64,000 nt of DNA from Lentilactobacillus senioris DSM 24302 = JCM 17472 (GCF_001436555.1 NZ_AYZR01000004.1:248001-312000), one strand, 5' to 3'. Shown: positions 16,449-25,734, counted from the stretch's first letter. Numbers and translations are program-made. Notes: generated from the sequence alone by a model not told the origin.

Positions 16449-17888
16449 TTACAAGTTTGGATCCATCTTGAACGTCAACTTCGAAAGTTCTGCTCCGTCC
16501 GTCAATAGCTTGAAGAGGAGGGCTTTAGTTTCTTGGTTGTAGTGATCGGCAATCTCTTTGTTTTGCTTAGTCAAGTATTCGGTTAATGCATCACCTGAAA
16601 GGTTAGCAGCTTCCTTGTCGACTTCAGCAATTTTGCGCCGAGCCCATTCTGATAGGTTCTTTTGGTAATCCAAGTTTTCTTCACTGAATTCACTATAGTG
16701 AGATTCAACCACTGTAGCCAATGCTTCGTAAAGCCAGAAAGAACTCTTAAGGTCCATCTTTTCAGGGACTTCACGGTATGATTCAGCGGTGTCAGTAGCG
16801 TTAGTAAAGAATGGTACGTAAGGACTGAAGCTAGGAACTCCCATTTCAACCCATTGCACACCGGCATTACCGAACTTCTTGTTATCCCGCATTTGCAAAA
16901 TGTGTGATTGAGCAGTTCGAGAAAGTGAGATTGCTCGGTAAACGTGGCGATCAAAATCACTACCATTTCCCAATGGATCGTACTTAGTTTCGTTGTAGTG
17001 AGATTTCAAAACGTATTGAATATCTTCTACAGAAAGTTTGCGATCTGGTTTGCGAATGAATGGCATTTCAGGATCTTCTGGAGTTTGGTCCTTAGTCTGT
17101 GAAGGACTGAAGTAACGTTGAGCAAACCAAACTCGAGGAGTGTTGTAATGGTGATCTTTTTGAGTATCGGTTCCGAAGATGTGACGGAAATTCCATGCGT
17201 CTTCGTCCGGATTCAAGTTATTGTCAGCGACGAATTCTTGAATTCCGTCTGCCCACATGTAATTGTCAGGATCATCGAAATCGATGTCTTGGATCGCAAT
17301 TTGGTTGGCAGCTACGGCGTAGCAGTCATCAGGGATACGAACGGCAACCCACATATGACCGGTAACAATTTCCATGTACCAAACGTCATTTTCGTCATTG
17401 AATTGGATTCCGTTACCTTCAGCAGAACCGTATTCCTTGATTAAGTTACCTAGGTATTCAACCCCTTCACGAGCTGAGTGAATGAAAGGTAATACTAAAG
17501 TGGTCAAAGAGTCTTCGGCAAAGCCGTTTTTAACGAATGGATCGTAGGCAAGAACTCTTTCGTTAGCGTAAACACTTTCGGTGGCACTTTCACCAACGTT
17601 AGCTTCGTTAAATCCGTCTTCTTCGTTAGGACCTTCACTTTGGTCAACGTTAGGAGTAGACGTATAACGCATGCCATCAGCAGGCATTGGAACTGTTAGA
17701 TGGTTATATGGAGAAACATAGGTTTCTTTTCTGCCAGTAACAGCGGGTTGGACGAAGAAGCGCTTAGGGTGAATTGCTACTACCCGGTCTTCGTTACGAG
17801 AAATGTAAGTTGAGCCATCCATGGAAGCTTTTTTACCAACCATGATGGAAGTACATGCTGAGTTTTCTAAACGATCTAAATCTGTCAT
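16449..17888 (-). CDS. C69-family dipeptidase, paralogue in the OPT transporter operon
   Basis: A 479-residue Ntn-hydrolase dipeptidase with the nucleophile Cys12 in SACTSIMVGKKASMDGSTYISRNED. It shares [18 protein letters not shown] and the AQRYFSP region with the copy at 12976-14385, but the two differ widely, so they are old paralogues rather than a recent duplication. It is the third gene of an OPT transporter, PqqD-like, dipeptidase operon, 12 bases after the PqqD-like gene, so it probably cleaves peptides brought in by that transporter. AGGAG precedes the ATG. Confidence 0.92.
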   Translation of the reverse strand: MTDLDRLENSACTSIMVGKKASMDGSTYISRNEDRVVAIHPKRFFVQPAVTGRKETYVSPYNHLTVPMPADGMRYTSTPNVDQSEGPNEEDGFNEANVGESATESVYANERVLAYDPFVKNGFAEDSLTTLVLPFIHSAREGVEYLGNLIKEYGSAEGNGIQFNDENDVWYMEIVTGHMWVAVRIPDDCYAVAANQIAIQDIDFDDPDNYMWADGIQEFVADNNLNPDEDAWNFRHIFGTDTQKDHHYNTPRVWFAQRYFSPSQTKDQTPEDPEMPFIRKPDRKLSVEDIQYVLKSHYNETKYDPLGNGSDFDRHVYRAISLSRTAQSHILQMRDNKKFGNAGVQWVEMGVPSFSPYVPFFTNATDTAESYREVPEKMDLKSSFWLYEALATVVESHYSEFSEENLDYQKNLSEWARRKIAEVDKEAANLSGDALTEYLTKQNKEIADHYNQETKALLFKLLTDGAELSKLTFKMDPNL

Positions 17889-17900
17889 ATTTATAATCTC

Positions 17901-18275
17901 CTATTTAACTCTTTCAACTAAATGATTTACGTTGGCAATTTGATTCAAATACATAATTAAGCGACTGTAGCGATATTCATCAGCCTCACTGAACTGCTCG
18001 GCCAAGCGTTGACCAATTTGGTAAACGCTGGTGTGACCGTCAATAGCTAGAAAAACGAAGCTACCATACTGGTCTAATTCCAAATAACTTTTAGCGGGAA
18101 TTTTAAAATGCAATTTACGAAAAAAGTTTTGGATGGGATGGTCTTCGTCCTTTTCGATGGTGACGATGCCTTCCTTAACTGTGTAATGGGCTTCGGGATT
18201 CTTCTTGTATACCATTATTTTTAATTCAGCGTCTGTGATTAAATCAGCCTGTTTATTTTTCTTCCGACGTTTCAT
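17901..18275 (-). CDS. PqqD-like small protein in the peptide-uptake operon
   Basis: A 124-residue protein. Residues about 65-115 match the PqqD/RRE-type winged-helix pattern (LDQYGSFVFLAIDGHTSVYQIGQRLAEQF); the FxxxDGxxxVxxIxxxL core is the hallmark. In RiPP pathways such domains bind peptide leaders, but no radical SAM enzyme, precursor or other RiPP gene is nearby. The N-terminus is Lys/Arg-rich. The ATG at 18275 lies inside the end of the transporter gene (23-base overlap) behind AAGGAAG, implying translational coupling. A role in handling imported peptides or regulating the transporter is inference. Confidence 0.7.
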   Translation of the reverse strand: MKRRKKNKQADLITDAELKIMVYKKNPEAHYTVKEGIVTIEKDEDHPIQNFFRKLHFKIPAKSYLELDQYGSFVFLAIDGHTSVYQIGQRLAEQFSEADEYRYSRLIMYLNQIANVNHLVERVK

Positions 18276-20193
18276 CTTTAGGATCTTCCTTAACTCTAAG
18301 GATTGGAATAATAACGGCAATGATCATAATCGCCATGACAATCCAAGCCATTTCGTTACTTGCGGCAAATCCGGTAAGGGTTCTAGTCTTGATAACGTTG
18401 AAGATATGCAAGAAGATCCCGATCAAACCAATAATAGAACTACCGGCGATCAACCCGGATGAAAGACTAACCCCACCTTGAACTCGTTTGTCGGAAAGGG
18501 CCTTGTTGTGCTTAGAAACTTGTTCCACAATTAAGCGAACCAACGCACCGATGAAGATAATAGAAGTAGTTGAGATTGGTAAGTAAAAACCAAGGGCAAT
18601 AGTCATAACTGGAAGGCCCCACATAAGAAGTACCACAGAAATGACCAAACCAGCGATTACCATGACCCAAGGAAGCTTGTTAGACATGATTCCTTGAGTT
18701 AAGGCAGCAATCAAGTTAGCTTGTGGTAACGCAAATGGTGGGTTAGCACCAGTAATACGAAGTTGAGGAGTCAAGACAACTGTCATCCCAACAACCACAA
18801 TAGTACCGATGGTACCAGCAACGGCATAGTATTTAGCCATTTCGTTTTTGTTACCACCGATAATAAAACTAGCTTTTTGGGTTTGCATGTAACCAGAACC
18901 GACTGAAATGGCGGTAACAATGAAAACCCCAAATGTTAATAGGATGGAAATATGGCTGGTACTAGTCCAACCGGCAACTGCGAAGATTAAAGTCATAATA
19001 ACTAATGAGGCAATAGTCATCCCAGAAACCGGGTTGTTGGAAGCCCCAATTGTTCCGGCCATTCGTGCAGAAACAATAACGAATAGGAAGGAAAGGATTA
19101 CGGCTAAAATTCCACCGACAATCACGATCATAATGTTTTTAGCAAAGAAGATACTTATTACGAAAATTCCGATAATACCAGCTAACAAGGAAATCATTCC
19201 GTTAGCGTTAGAATCGCCGTTAGCACTCTTTCTTGCATCTAAAGTACTCTTGATAGAAGCAGTGATAGCAGGAATTAGTTTAATAGCACCAATAATCCCC
19301 CCACCAAGCATCATTCCGGCACCGATATATTTAACGTAGTTACCAGAAACACCGGAAACATCCATTTGGTTCACTAACAATGCTGAATCATTCCAAACGT
19401 GGGCACTGCTACCAGCCATGCTGGTAAAGTAACTAATTAATGGAGTAATTGCAAAGTTAGCCAAGATAGAACCGGCCATGATAGTCATCGAAACATCAAG
19501 ACCGATAACAAAACCGATCCCGAGTAACATTGGATTAACTTCGGTAGACATTTGCCAACGGTATGATTTGTTTCCTTTGAAAGAAATCATAGAGTTGACC
19601 CAGCCCATGAATTGTGTGGTCATGAAAGTGATGATCCCACCAATTCCAAAACCAATTCCCATCATCTTAAGGGATTCACCACCAGTTTCAGAAGCAACCA
19701 TTGCTTCTGAAATAGCCATGGATTCTGGGTAAAGAAGCTTACCGTGTTCTTGTACAATGAGGTAGTTATAAACTAATGATGATACCCCAAGTGAAAATAG
19801 AACGGCAACCACCCCAACTAAAAATCCGGTGATTAAATTAACTTTACTACCAATTAAAACAATAGCAGGTAACACATAGATCATCCCACTGGCGATGGCT
19901 TCACCACCACTGGACATGCCTTGAAGTAAGTTAACTCCTAAAATTCCTTTTTTACGGGCAAACAAGCTGACCATCCCGGAACCTAAAATAGCTCCTGGGA
20001 TACCAGCAGAAACCGTTAGTCCGGCTTTCATTCCAGAATAAGCAGTTGATGCTGCGAAAATAATAGCAAGGATAGCACCCATAATCATAATAACGGGACT
20101 GCCACCCTTGTTGTCCTTTTCGCTTACGAACGGAACATACTTGTCACCAGGTACGCCGCCGTAAGCGGATTTTGATAATTGTTTCTTAGCCAT
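18253..20193 (-). CDS. OPT-family oligopeptide transporter
   Basis: A 646-residue membrane protein with roughly 15 hydrophobic segments, including the family-typical AYSGMKAGLTVSAGIPGAILGSGM near the N-terminus and the SMAISEAMVASETGG segment. OPT proteins import small peptides with protons. AAGGAGGAAGG precedes the ATG. The gene heads an operon with the PqqD-like and dipeptidase genes, which supports a peptide rather than metal-chelate substrate. A candidate promoter lies at 20259-20286 (TTAGCA, 16 bases, TATAAA), with a small palindrome TTCTTgttAAGAA at 20227-20239 in the leader. Confidence 0.92.
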   Translation of the reverse strand: MAKKQLSKSAYGGVPGDKYVPFVSEKDNKGGSPVIMIMGAILAIIFAASTAYSGMKAGLTVSAGIPGAILGSGMVSLFARKKGILGVNLLQGMSSGGEAIASGMIYVLPAIVLIGSKVNLITGFLVGVVAVLFSLGVSSLVYNYLIVQEHGKLLYPESMAISEAMVASETGGESLKMMGIGFGIGGIITFMTTQFMGWVNSMISFKGNKSYRWQMSTEVNPMLLGIGFVIGLDVSMTIMAGSILANFAITPLISYFTSMAGSSAHVWNDSALLVNQMDVSGVSGNYVKYIGAGMMLGGGIIGAIKLIPAITASIKSTLDARKSANGDSNANGMISLLAGIIGIFVISIFFAKNIMIVIVGGILAVILSFLFVIVSARMAGTIGASNNPVSGMTIASLVIMTLIFAVAGWTSTSHISILLTFGVFIVTAISVGSGYMQTQKASFIIGGNKNEMAKYYAVAGTIGTIVVVGMTVVLTPQLRITGANPPFALPQANLIAALTQGIMSNKLPWVMVIAGLVISVVLLMWGLPVMTIALGFYLPISTTSIIFIGALVRLIVEQVSKHNKALSDKRVQGGVSLSSGLIAGSSIIGLIGIFLHIFNVIKTRTLTGFAASNEMAWIVMAIMIIAVIIPILRVKEDPKDETSEEK

Positions 20194-20226
20194 ATGGCCT
20201 TCCTCCTTACAAAGTAGTGAAAATAC

Positions 20227-20286
20227 TTCTTGTTAAGAATAACGCAAAATGGATAATTTTTATACGATTTTTTAACGATTTGCTAA
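20227..20286 (-). promoter_or_regulatory. Promoter and small palindrome ahead of the OPT operon
   Basis: Minus-strand -35 TTAGCA (20281-20286), 16-base spacer, and -10 TATAAA (20259-20264). TTCTTgttAAGAA at 20227-20239 lies in the leader and may bind a repressor. Confidence 0.5.
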
Positions 20287-20309
20287 GATAAAATAATCGG
20301 TTCTTTTAA

Positions 20310-20362
20310 TTGACTTTCGAAATTAAATGGAATAAGATAGTTTATCGTTAGTTTTTAACTAA
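20310..20362 (+). promoter_or_regulatory. Promoter and operator of the second ABC/MarR operon
   Basis: TTGACT (20310-20315), a 17-base spacer and TAAGAT (20333-20338) form a good promoter. The perfect inverted repeat TTAGTTtttAACTAA (20348-20362), with a further AACTAACTAA beside it, lies just after the -10 where a repressor, possibly the MarR protein encoded in the operon, would act. Confidence 0.6.
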
Positions 20363-20406
20363 TAAACTAACTAAATTCGAAATAACTTAAAAAGGAAGTG
20401 GCTTAA

Positions 20407-22164
20407 ATGGATGACCAAAAAGAAATGCAGGTTACCACTAAAGATATGCTCAAGTTTGTCTTCAATAAAGTCTTGAAGCAAAAGTGGATTTTAGTGGTTA
20501 ATATTTTAGCATTGACCTTAATTACGGCTTTACAGTTCGTAATGCCACAATTTGAAAAAATAATTATCGATAAAATAATTCCAATGAAGGATCTTCACTG
20601 GCTAGCATTAGTAATTGGGGGATTATTACTGACAGCAGTGGTTCTAGGGTTACTTAATTATTTTTCCTCATATTATATGGGGGTAATGAGTCAATCAGCC
20701 ATTACTGAATTGCGAAATGATTTGTATCATGATTTATTGCGCCAAGATACGGCTTTCTTTGAATCTAGCAAAACCGGGGATTTGATGGTGCGATTAACTA
20801 GCGACATTAACAACTTACAAAGTATGATTTCCTCCAACATGCTGTCAATGATTGGCAATTTGTTCACCTTTGTGGGCGTGTTGGTCTTTATTTATATCGT
20901 AAACTGGCAAATGGCGCTGGCGGTAACGGTAACTTTTCCGTTAATGTTTGTGATTTATCGGGTTTTCAGGGATCGAATTCATAAAGCTTACCGGGCTGCC
21001 CGACTGTCCCAGTCAAAAATGTCCAACCAAATGCAAAATACACTGACTCAAATTGATCTAATTAAGAGCTATACTAATGAAGAATTAGCGCAAGAAAGTT
21101 TTAACGAGGCTTCGGATCAAAACCGGCGTGATATGATTAAAGCCACCCAAAACGGGGCGATTTTCTCACCACTAATTGATGGCGTGAATTACCTACAAGT
21201 AGCGATCATTTTGTCGTTAGGGGCTTACTTCGTTATGAAGGGGCAATTAACGGTGGGGGCATTAGTGGCATATTTAACTTACGTGGCTATGCTTCAAAGT
21301 CCAATCATGGCATTTACGAGACTATTGAACCAAATTCAACAATCATTGGTATCTTACGGTAGAATTAACGAAATTACCCAAGTTAAACCAACGATCTTAG
21401 AACCAGATCATCCGGTGGCGTTTCCTAAGTCACCGTTGGCAGTAGAATTGGACCATGTCAACTTCAGTTATTTGGGCAACTCCGAGATGCCGACGATCGA
21501 AGACGTTTCGTTTGACGTCCCAGCCGGTAAAACTACGGCGTTAGTTGGTCACTCCGGCTCTGGTAAGTCTACAATTACTAAATTGATTGATCGAATGTAC
21601 GATATAAATGGTGGCCAAATCACCATTAATGGTGATAATATTGCTTATTTTCGATTAGAGGACTTACGCCGGCACATTGCGATTGTTTCTCAGGATCTGT
21701 TTATTTTAGATGGAACGCTGCGTGATAACGTGGTTTACGCTAAGCAGGATGCCACGGATGAAGAAGTTGAACGCGTTATCGAAATGGCGGATTTGACTAA
21801 TTTTGTTGCGGGATTACCTGACGGCCTAGCTACCCAAGTTGGTGAACGGGGCGTAAAACTCTCTGGTGGTCAAAAACAACGGTTATCGATTGCCCGGGCA
21901 CTGTTGAAGAACGCACCGATCGTAATTTTGGACGAGGCTACTGCTAGTTTGGATAACGAAGCCGAAAAGCAAATTCAACATGCGCTAGATAATTTGACCG
22001 AAACGCGAACCACGATTGTAATCGCTCACCGGTTATCTACTGTATATGGTGCCGACCAAATTGTTGTTATCGACGACGGTAAGGTGGTCGAAAAAGGGAC
22101 ACACCAAAGCTTATTAGACCAAAATGGAGCTTACGCAAAATTATATCAAGCACAATTTAATTAA
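20407..22164 (+). CDS. ABC half-transporter, multidrug exporter type
   Basis: A 585-residue exporter half: six-helix domain (about residues 30-320) and C-terminal ATPase with Walker A GHSGSGKST, signature LSGGQKQRLSIARA, Walker B IVILDEATASLD, and H-loop VIAHRLST. The substrate is unknown. AAAAAGGAAG precedes the ATG. The next gene, 12 bases on, encodes a MarR regulator, so the unit mirrors marR-ABC at 6627-8909 with gene order reversed. Confidence 0.9.
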   Translation: MDDQKEMQVTTKDMLKFVFNKVLKQKWILVVNILALTLITALQFVMPQFEKIIIDKIIPMKDLHWLALVIGGLLLTAVVLGLLNYFSSYYMGVMSQSAITELRNDLYHDLLRQDTAFFESSKTGDLMVRLTSDINNLQSMISSNMLSMIGNLFTFVGVLVFIYIVNWQMALAVTVTFPLMFVIYRVFRDRIHKAYRAARLSQSKMSNQMQNTLTQIDLIKSYTNEELAQESFNEASDQNRRDMIKATQNGAIFSPLIDGVNYLQVAIILSLGAYFVMKGQLTVGALVAYLTYVAMLQSPIMAFTRLLNQIQQSLVSYGRINEITQVKPTILEPDHPVAFPKSPLAVELDHVNFSYLGNSEMPTIEDVSFDVPAGKTTALVGHSGSGKSTITKLIDRMYDINGGQITINGDNIAYFRLEDLRRHIAIVSQDLFILDGTLRDNVVYAKQDATDEEVERVIEMADLTNFVAGLPDGLATQVGERGVKLSGGQKQRLSIARALLKNAPIVILDEATASLDNEAEKQIQHALDNLTETRTTIVIAHRLSTVYGADQIVVIDDGKVVEKGTHQSLLDQNGAYAKLYQAQFN

Positions 22165-22176
22165 GATGGAGAAACT

Positions 22177-22665
22177 ATGTCAAAAGAAACTACTCAACTA
22201 ATTCGTTTGTTTAAAGAAATTAACCACCAGCCGGTAATGGCTACTAGAACCCATCATCACGGTAGAGGAGCGCAGCGATTACTGCAATTATTGAGTCGCC
22301 ATGATGGCCTTAGCAATGCTGAAATCTCTGAAATGCTGGATATTCGGCCCAGTTCAGTAAGTGCTAGTATTAAGCAATTGGAAGCCCAAGAATTAATTGT
22401 CCGCCAACCAAGCTTAAGTGATAAACGGGTATTAACCGTTCATTTAACTACTAAGGGCCGGCAAATTACTGACAGATTAAACCAAGTGTACGACCAAATG
22501 AGCGAACGACTTTTTGCTAACTTAAGTAAGGAAGAACGGTGCCAGTTAGTTGAATTGTTGACTAAGGTCAACCAGGAAGCTCAATCATTAAGTACTAATT
22601 TGGACTCAGAAATGACGGAATTGACCCGCCAAGCCCGAATGATTAAAGAACAGTTTCATCGTTAA
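22177..22665 (+). CDS. MarR-family regulator of the second ABC exporter
   Basis: A 162-residue winged-helix protein with recognition region NAEISEMLDIRPSSVSASIKQLEAQELI and wing QPSLSDKRVLTVHLTTKGRQ. It shares LDIRPSS and the overall layout with the MarR protein at 8403-8909, so the two are paralogues. A His-rich stretch, ATRTHHHGRGAQ, lies near residue 25. It is the second gene of the operon and probably represses it through TTAGTTtttAACTAA at 20348-20362, which differs from the palindrome at the other unit. Confidence 0.88.
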   Translation: MSKETTQLIRLFKEINHQPVMATRTHHHGRGAQRLLQLLSRHDGLSNAEISEMLDIRPSSVSASIKQLEAQELIVRQPSLSDKRVLTVHLTTKGRQITDRLNQVYDQMSERLFANLSKEERCQLVELLTKVNQEAQSLSTNLDSEMTELTRQARMIKEQFHR

Positions 22666-22670
22666 CATTA

Positions 22671-22706
22671 AAAAAGCTGATGCCTAATTTGGCATCAGCT
22701 TTTTTA
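22671..22706. terminator. Bidirectional terminator between marR and SDR genes
   Basis: AAAAAGCTGATGCC pairs with GGCATCAGCTTTTTT across a 6-base loop between convergent genes. Confidence 0.92.
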
Positions 22707-22718
22707 GTAAACAGGTAA

Positions 22719-23456
22719 TTATGAATCTTGTCTGGTTGCGGCAATATCGATTTCACGAATATTAACTTCTTGTGGCATATCGTAAATGAATTTAACGGCT
22801 TCGGCTACGTGGACTGGATCCAAGGTAATGCCACCCATCGTCTTCTTCCAGCTTTCGTAATCCGAGAGGGCTTCGTCATCAGTTACGTGGGTTAATAGCT
22901 CGGTTTCGGCTGCGCCGGGAGCCACCATGGCAACCCGGACGTTCTTAGCGGAAACTTCTTCGCGAATGGTTTCACTTAACCCGTGAACACCAAACTTAGA
23001 AGCAACGTAGGCTGCGTGGTTTACGAAGGTTTTTTTGCCGGCCAAAGAAGACATGTTGATGATGGTACCGTGTTCACGTTCCATCATATCGTCTAATACG
23101 ATCTGAGTCCCGTTTAACACTCCCATAACGTTAGTATCCAACATTGTCTGCCATTCCTTAGGATCTTGGCGCCAAACGTTGCCTAACAACATTACTCCCG
23201 CATTGTTGATTAACAAATCGGTCTTACCGTAAATGGCTTCTGCTTTCCGGATTGCAGCTTCAAAGGAAGCTTTGTCGGTAACATCTACGGCTTCCACCAT
23301 AATTTGGTCGAAGTTTAATGGGAGAGCTGTGATTTTTTCGGTACGGCGTCCTAGTAGTAACATTGGGTAACCAGCTTGGTTAAATAATTTAGCCATTTCG
23401 GCTCCAAATCCAGAGCTGGCACCGGTGATTACGACTAATGGTTTTTGATTATTCAT
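22719..23456 (-). CDS. Short-chain dehydrogenase/reductase
   Basis: A 245-residue classical SDR oxidoreductase. The cofactor motif is GASSGFGAEMA (TGxxxGxG type), NNAG is present (LINNAGVML), and the catalytic Ser and YxxxK are in NMSSLAGKKTFVNHAAYVASK. An Arg pair in LLLGRRTEK suggests a preference for NADP(H). The substrate is unknown. It is divergent from a MerR regulator, with a perfect palindrome placed as a MerR operator, so it is probably induced by the compound that regulator senses. Confidence 0.9.
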   Translation of the reverse strand: MNNQKPLVVITGASSGFGAEMAKLFNQAGYPMLLLGRRTEKITALPLNFDQIMVEAVDVTDKASFEAAIRKAEAIYGKTDLLINNAGVMLLGNVWRQDPKEWQTMLDTNVMGVLNGTQIVLDDMMEREHGTIINMSSLAGKKTFVNHAAYVASKFGVHGLSETIREEVSAKNVRVAMVAPGAAETELLTHVTDDEALSDYESWKKTMGGITLDPVHVAEAVKFIYDMPQEVNIREIDIAATRQDS

Positions 23457-23490
23457 AGTTATTTCTTCCCTCTTTCTAGTTGATAGTGGT

Positions 23491-23521
23491 AATATACAAC
23501 CTGAAGTTAACTTCAGGTAAA
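23491..23521 (-). promoter_or_regulatory. MerR-type operator within a long-spacer promoter of the SDR gene
   Basis: ACCTGAAGTTAACTTCAGGT (23499-23518) is a perfect 20-base palindrome. On the minus strand a weak -35 TTTACC (23516-23521) and -10 TATATT (23491-23496) lie 19 bases apart around it, the long spacing that MerR activators correct by twisting DNA. Confidence 0.8.
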
Positions 23522-23544
23522 GGAAAAGGGAGAAATTTTTTTAG

Positions 23545-24006
23545 ATGTATAAAATTAGCGATATTGCTGACAAAATGGATGTGTCCGTGGATACGGTTCG
23601 TTACTATGATCGAGAAGGGTTGATGCCCTTTGTAGAACGGGATAAATCCGGCCGGCGGGTATTTACCGATCATGATTTAAACTTCATTGAAGTCATTCAG
23701 TGTATGAAGCAAGCTGGGATTCCGGTTAAAGAAATTGCGACTTTTATTGATTGGTGCATGACCGGTGATGAGACGTTAGAACAACGATACGATTTCTTAG
23801 CGGATCACGAGCAACAATTAGAAACTAAAATTCAACAGTTAGAAGATAACCTAGCCTTTTTACGTTGGAAAAAGTGGTATTACCAAACTGCGATGGAAGC
23901 AGGAACTGAAGATATTCATTTCTTAGACGGGACCAACATAGTTGACCCTAATGAACGTAAACGATATGAGAAACAAATAGCTGATGGCCAGTTAGAGACT
24001 AAATAA
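23545..24006 (+). CDS. MerR-family transcriptional regulator
   Basis: A 153-residue regulator with an N-terminal MerR winged helix (YKISDIADKMDVSVDTVRYYDREGLMPF), a dimerisation coiled coil (DHEQQLETKIQQLEDNLAFLRWKKWYY) and a short C-terminal tail. It lacks the paired cysteines of metal-sensing MerR proteins; a single Cys in IDWCMTGD recalls NmlR/AdhR-type aldehyde sensors. It is divergent from the SDR gene across the perfect palindrome at 23499-23518, so it likely controls that gene and itself. AAGGGAG lies about 10 bases before the ATG. Confidence 0.9.
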   Translation: MYKISDIADKMDVSVDTVRYYDREGLMPFVERDKSGRRVFTDHDLNFIEVIQCMKQAGIPVKEIATFIDWCMTGDETLEQRYDFLADHEQQLETKIQQLEDNLAFLRWKKWYYQTAMEAGTEDIHFLDGTNIVDPNERKRYEKQIADGQLETK

Positions 24007-24123
24007 TGGGTGAAAATGCCCGTCTATAGGCAATCATAAAAGTTAGGTGCTCCTAAGAAAAACATTTACTTTAAATTAAAATATGTTAATATTGTCTTTG
24101 GAAATAAAAAGGAGGCGGCAGCT

Positions 24124-25707
24124 ATGGCAAAAAACAAGCCTGAAAAAGAAAAGAAAGAAAAGCTGATCCACTACGCCAATGGTCCTTCGTTAGAAGAAAT
24201 CAATGGTACGGTGGAAGTTCCTAAGGGAAAAGGATTTTGGAAGACCCTATTAGCATACTCTGGTCCTGGAGCATTGGTAGCGGTAGGTTACATGGATCCT
24301 GGTAACTGGTCAACTTCAATCACCGGGGGGCAAAATTTCCAATACCTCTTGATGTCTGTTATCTTAATGTCGAGTTTAATTGCGATGCTATTACAATACA
24401 TGGCGGCTAAACTGGGCATTGTGACGCAAATGGATTTGGCCCAGATGATCCGTACCCGTACCAGTAAGGCGTTAGGAATTATTTTATGGATTATGACAGA
24501 ATTAGCGATCATGGCAACTGATATTGCTGAAGTTATCGGGGCGGCGATTGCGCTGTACTTGCTGTTTGATATTCCGTTAATCATTGCTGTTTTCATTACC
24601 GTTTTAGATGTTATGTTATTGCTCTTATTGACTAAAATTGGTTTTCGGAAAATCGAAGCTTTGGTGGTTGCTTTAATCCTGGTAATCTTCGTGGTCTTTG
24701 CTTACCAAGTAGCATTATCAGATCCTGACTGGGGTGGAGTAGTTAAGGGATTGGTCCCAACTACTAAGACCTTTGCCGACACTCCTCACATTGGCGGACA
24801 AACTCCGTTAACGGGGGCCTTGGGGATCATTGGTGCGACTGTTATGCCCCATAATTTATATCTACATTCTGCGATTTCTCAAACCAGAATTGTGGATCAT
24901 AACGATGAAGAAGACGTGGCACGGACTGTCCGCTTCACTATGTGGGATTCAAACATTCAATTAACCATGGCATTCTTTGTTAATGCTTTACTATTAATCG
25001 TTGGAGTAGCCGTATTTAAGAATGGTGGGGTTAAAGATCCATCATTCTTCGGTCTATACGACGCTCTTTCTAATCCAGATATCCTTAGTAATGATATTTT
25101 AAAGACGGTTGCTCGTTCTGGAGTTTTATCAACTTTATTTGCGGTAGCTTTACTTGCTTCTGGTCAAAATTCCACGATTACCGGTACCTTAACTGGACAA
25201 GTAATCATGGAAGGTTTCATCCATTTGAAGATGCCAATTTGGCTTCGAAGATTAGTAACTCGTTTGCTATCAGTTGTTCCGGTTATCATCGCTGTTATGA
25301 TGACTAGTCACCAAAGCGAAATTCAACAACACGAAGCTCTGAATACTTTGATGAATAACTCGCAAGTCTTTCTGGCTTTCGCATTACCGTTTTCAATGTT
25401 ACCATTATTAATGTTCACAGATAGTAAGTACGAAATGCACGATCGGTTCAAAAACTCAACAATTGTCAAAATTCTTGGTTGGATTTCGGTAATTGGATTG
25501 ACCTACTTGAACATGATTGGCTTACCCGGCCAATTTGAAGGCTTCATGGGTGACGGTGCTAGTCAATCTGAATTGGCATTAGCTGATACATTGGCTTACA
25601 TCGCGATTGCATTAGTGCTAGCTTTATTGGCTTGGGTAATTTGGGATTTACGTCGCAGCAATCAACGTTACGTCCAAGCTGAAGCGGAACAAAAAGCAAA
25701 ACAATAA
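24124..25707 (+). CDS. mntH: Nramp-family divalent metal transporter (manganese)
   Basis: A 527-residue membrane transporter with about 11 helices that imports Mn2+ with protons. The metal-binding motifs are intact: DPGNW in helix 1 (Asp58) and MPHN in helix 6 (GATVMPHNLYLHSAI). Lactobacilli depend on manganese, and several mntH copies per genome are common. AAGGAGG lies before the ATG. A promoter-like TTTACT-16-TAATAT is visible at 24068-24095. I did not find an MntR-type palindrome. The usp gene follows after 27 bases, apparently in the same transcript. Confidence 0.93.
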   Translation: MAKNKPEKEKKEKLIHYANGPSLEEINGTVEVPKGKGFWKTLLAYSGPGALVAVGYMDPGNWSTSITGGQNFQYLLMSVILMSSLIAMLLQYMAAKLGIVTQMDLAQMIRTRTSKALGIILWIMTELAIMATDIAEVIGAAIALYLLFDIPLIIAVFITVLDVMLLLLLTKIGFRKIEALVVALILVIFVVFAYQVALSDPDWGGVVKGLVPTTKTFADTPHIGGQTPLTGALGIIGATVMPHNLYLHSAISQTRIVDHNDEEDVARTVRFTMWDSNIQLTMAFFVNALLLIVGVAVFKNGGVKDPSFFGLYDALSNPDILSNDILKTVARSGVLSTLFAVALLASGQNSTITGTLTGQVIMEGFIHLKMPIWLRRLVTRLLSVVPVIIAVMMTSHQSEIQQHEALNTLMNNSQVFLAFALPFSMLPLLMFTDSKYEMHDRFKNSTIVKILGWISVIGLTYLNMIGLPGQFEGFMGDGASQSELALADTLAYIAIALVLALLAWVIWDLRRSNQRYVQAEAEQKAKQ

Positions 25708-25734
25708 ATCAAAGTTGGAGGGGACTGGTAGTTA

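Noticed and set aside
18908-19339. 143-codon plus-strand frame inside the OPT gene
   Set aside because: It is antisense to a membrane-protein gene, where the reverse reading of hydrophobic codons commonly gives long open frames.
24006-24123. Manganese riboswitch (yybP-ykoY type) before mntH
   Set aside because: I could not find the conserved yybP-ykoY loops; only a promoter-like sequence is visible.
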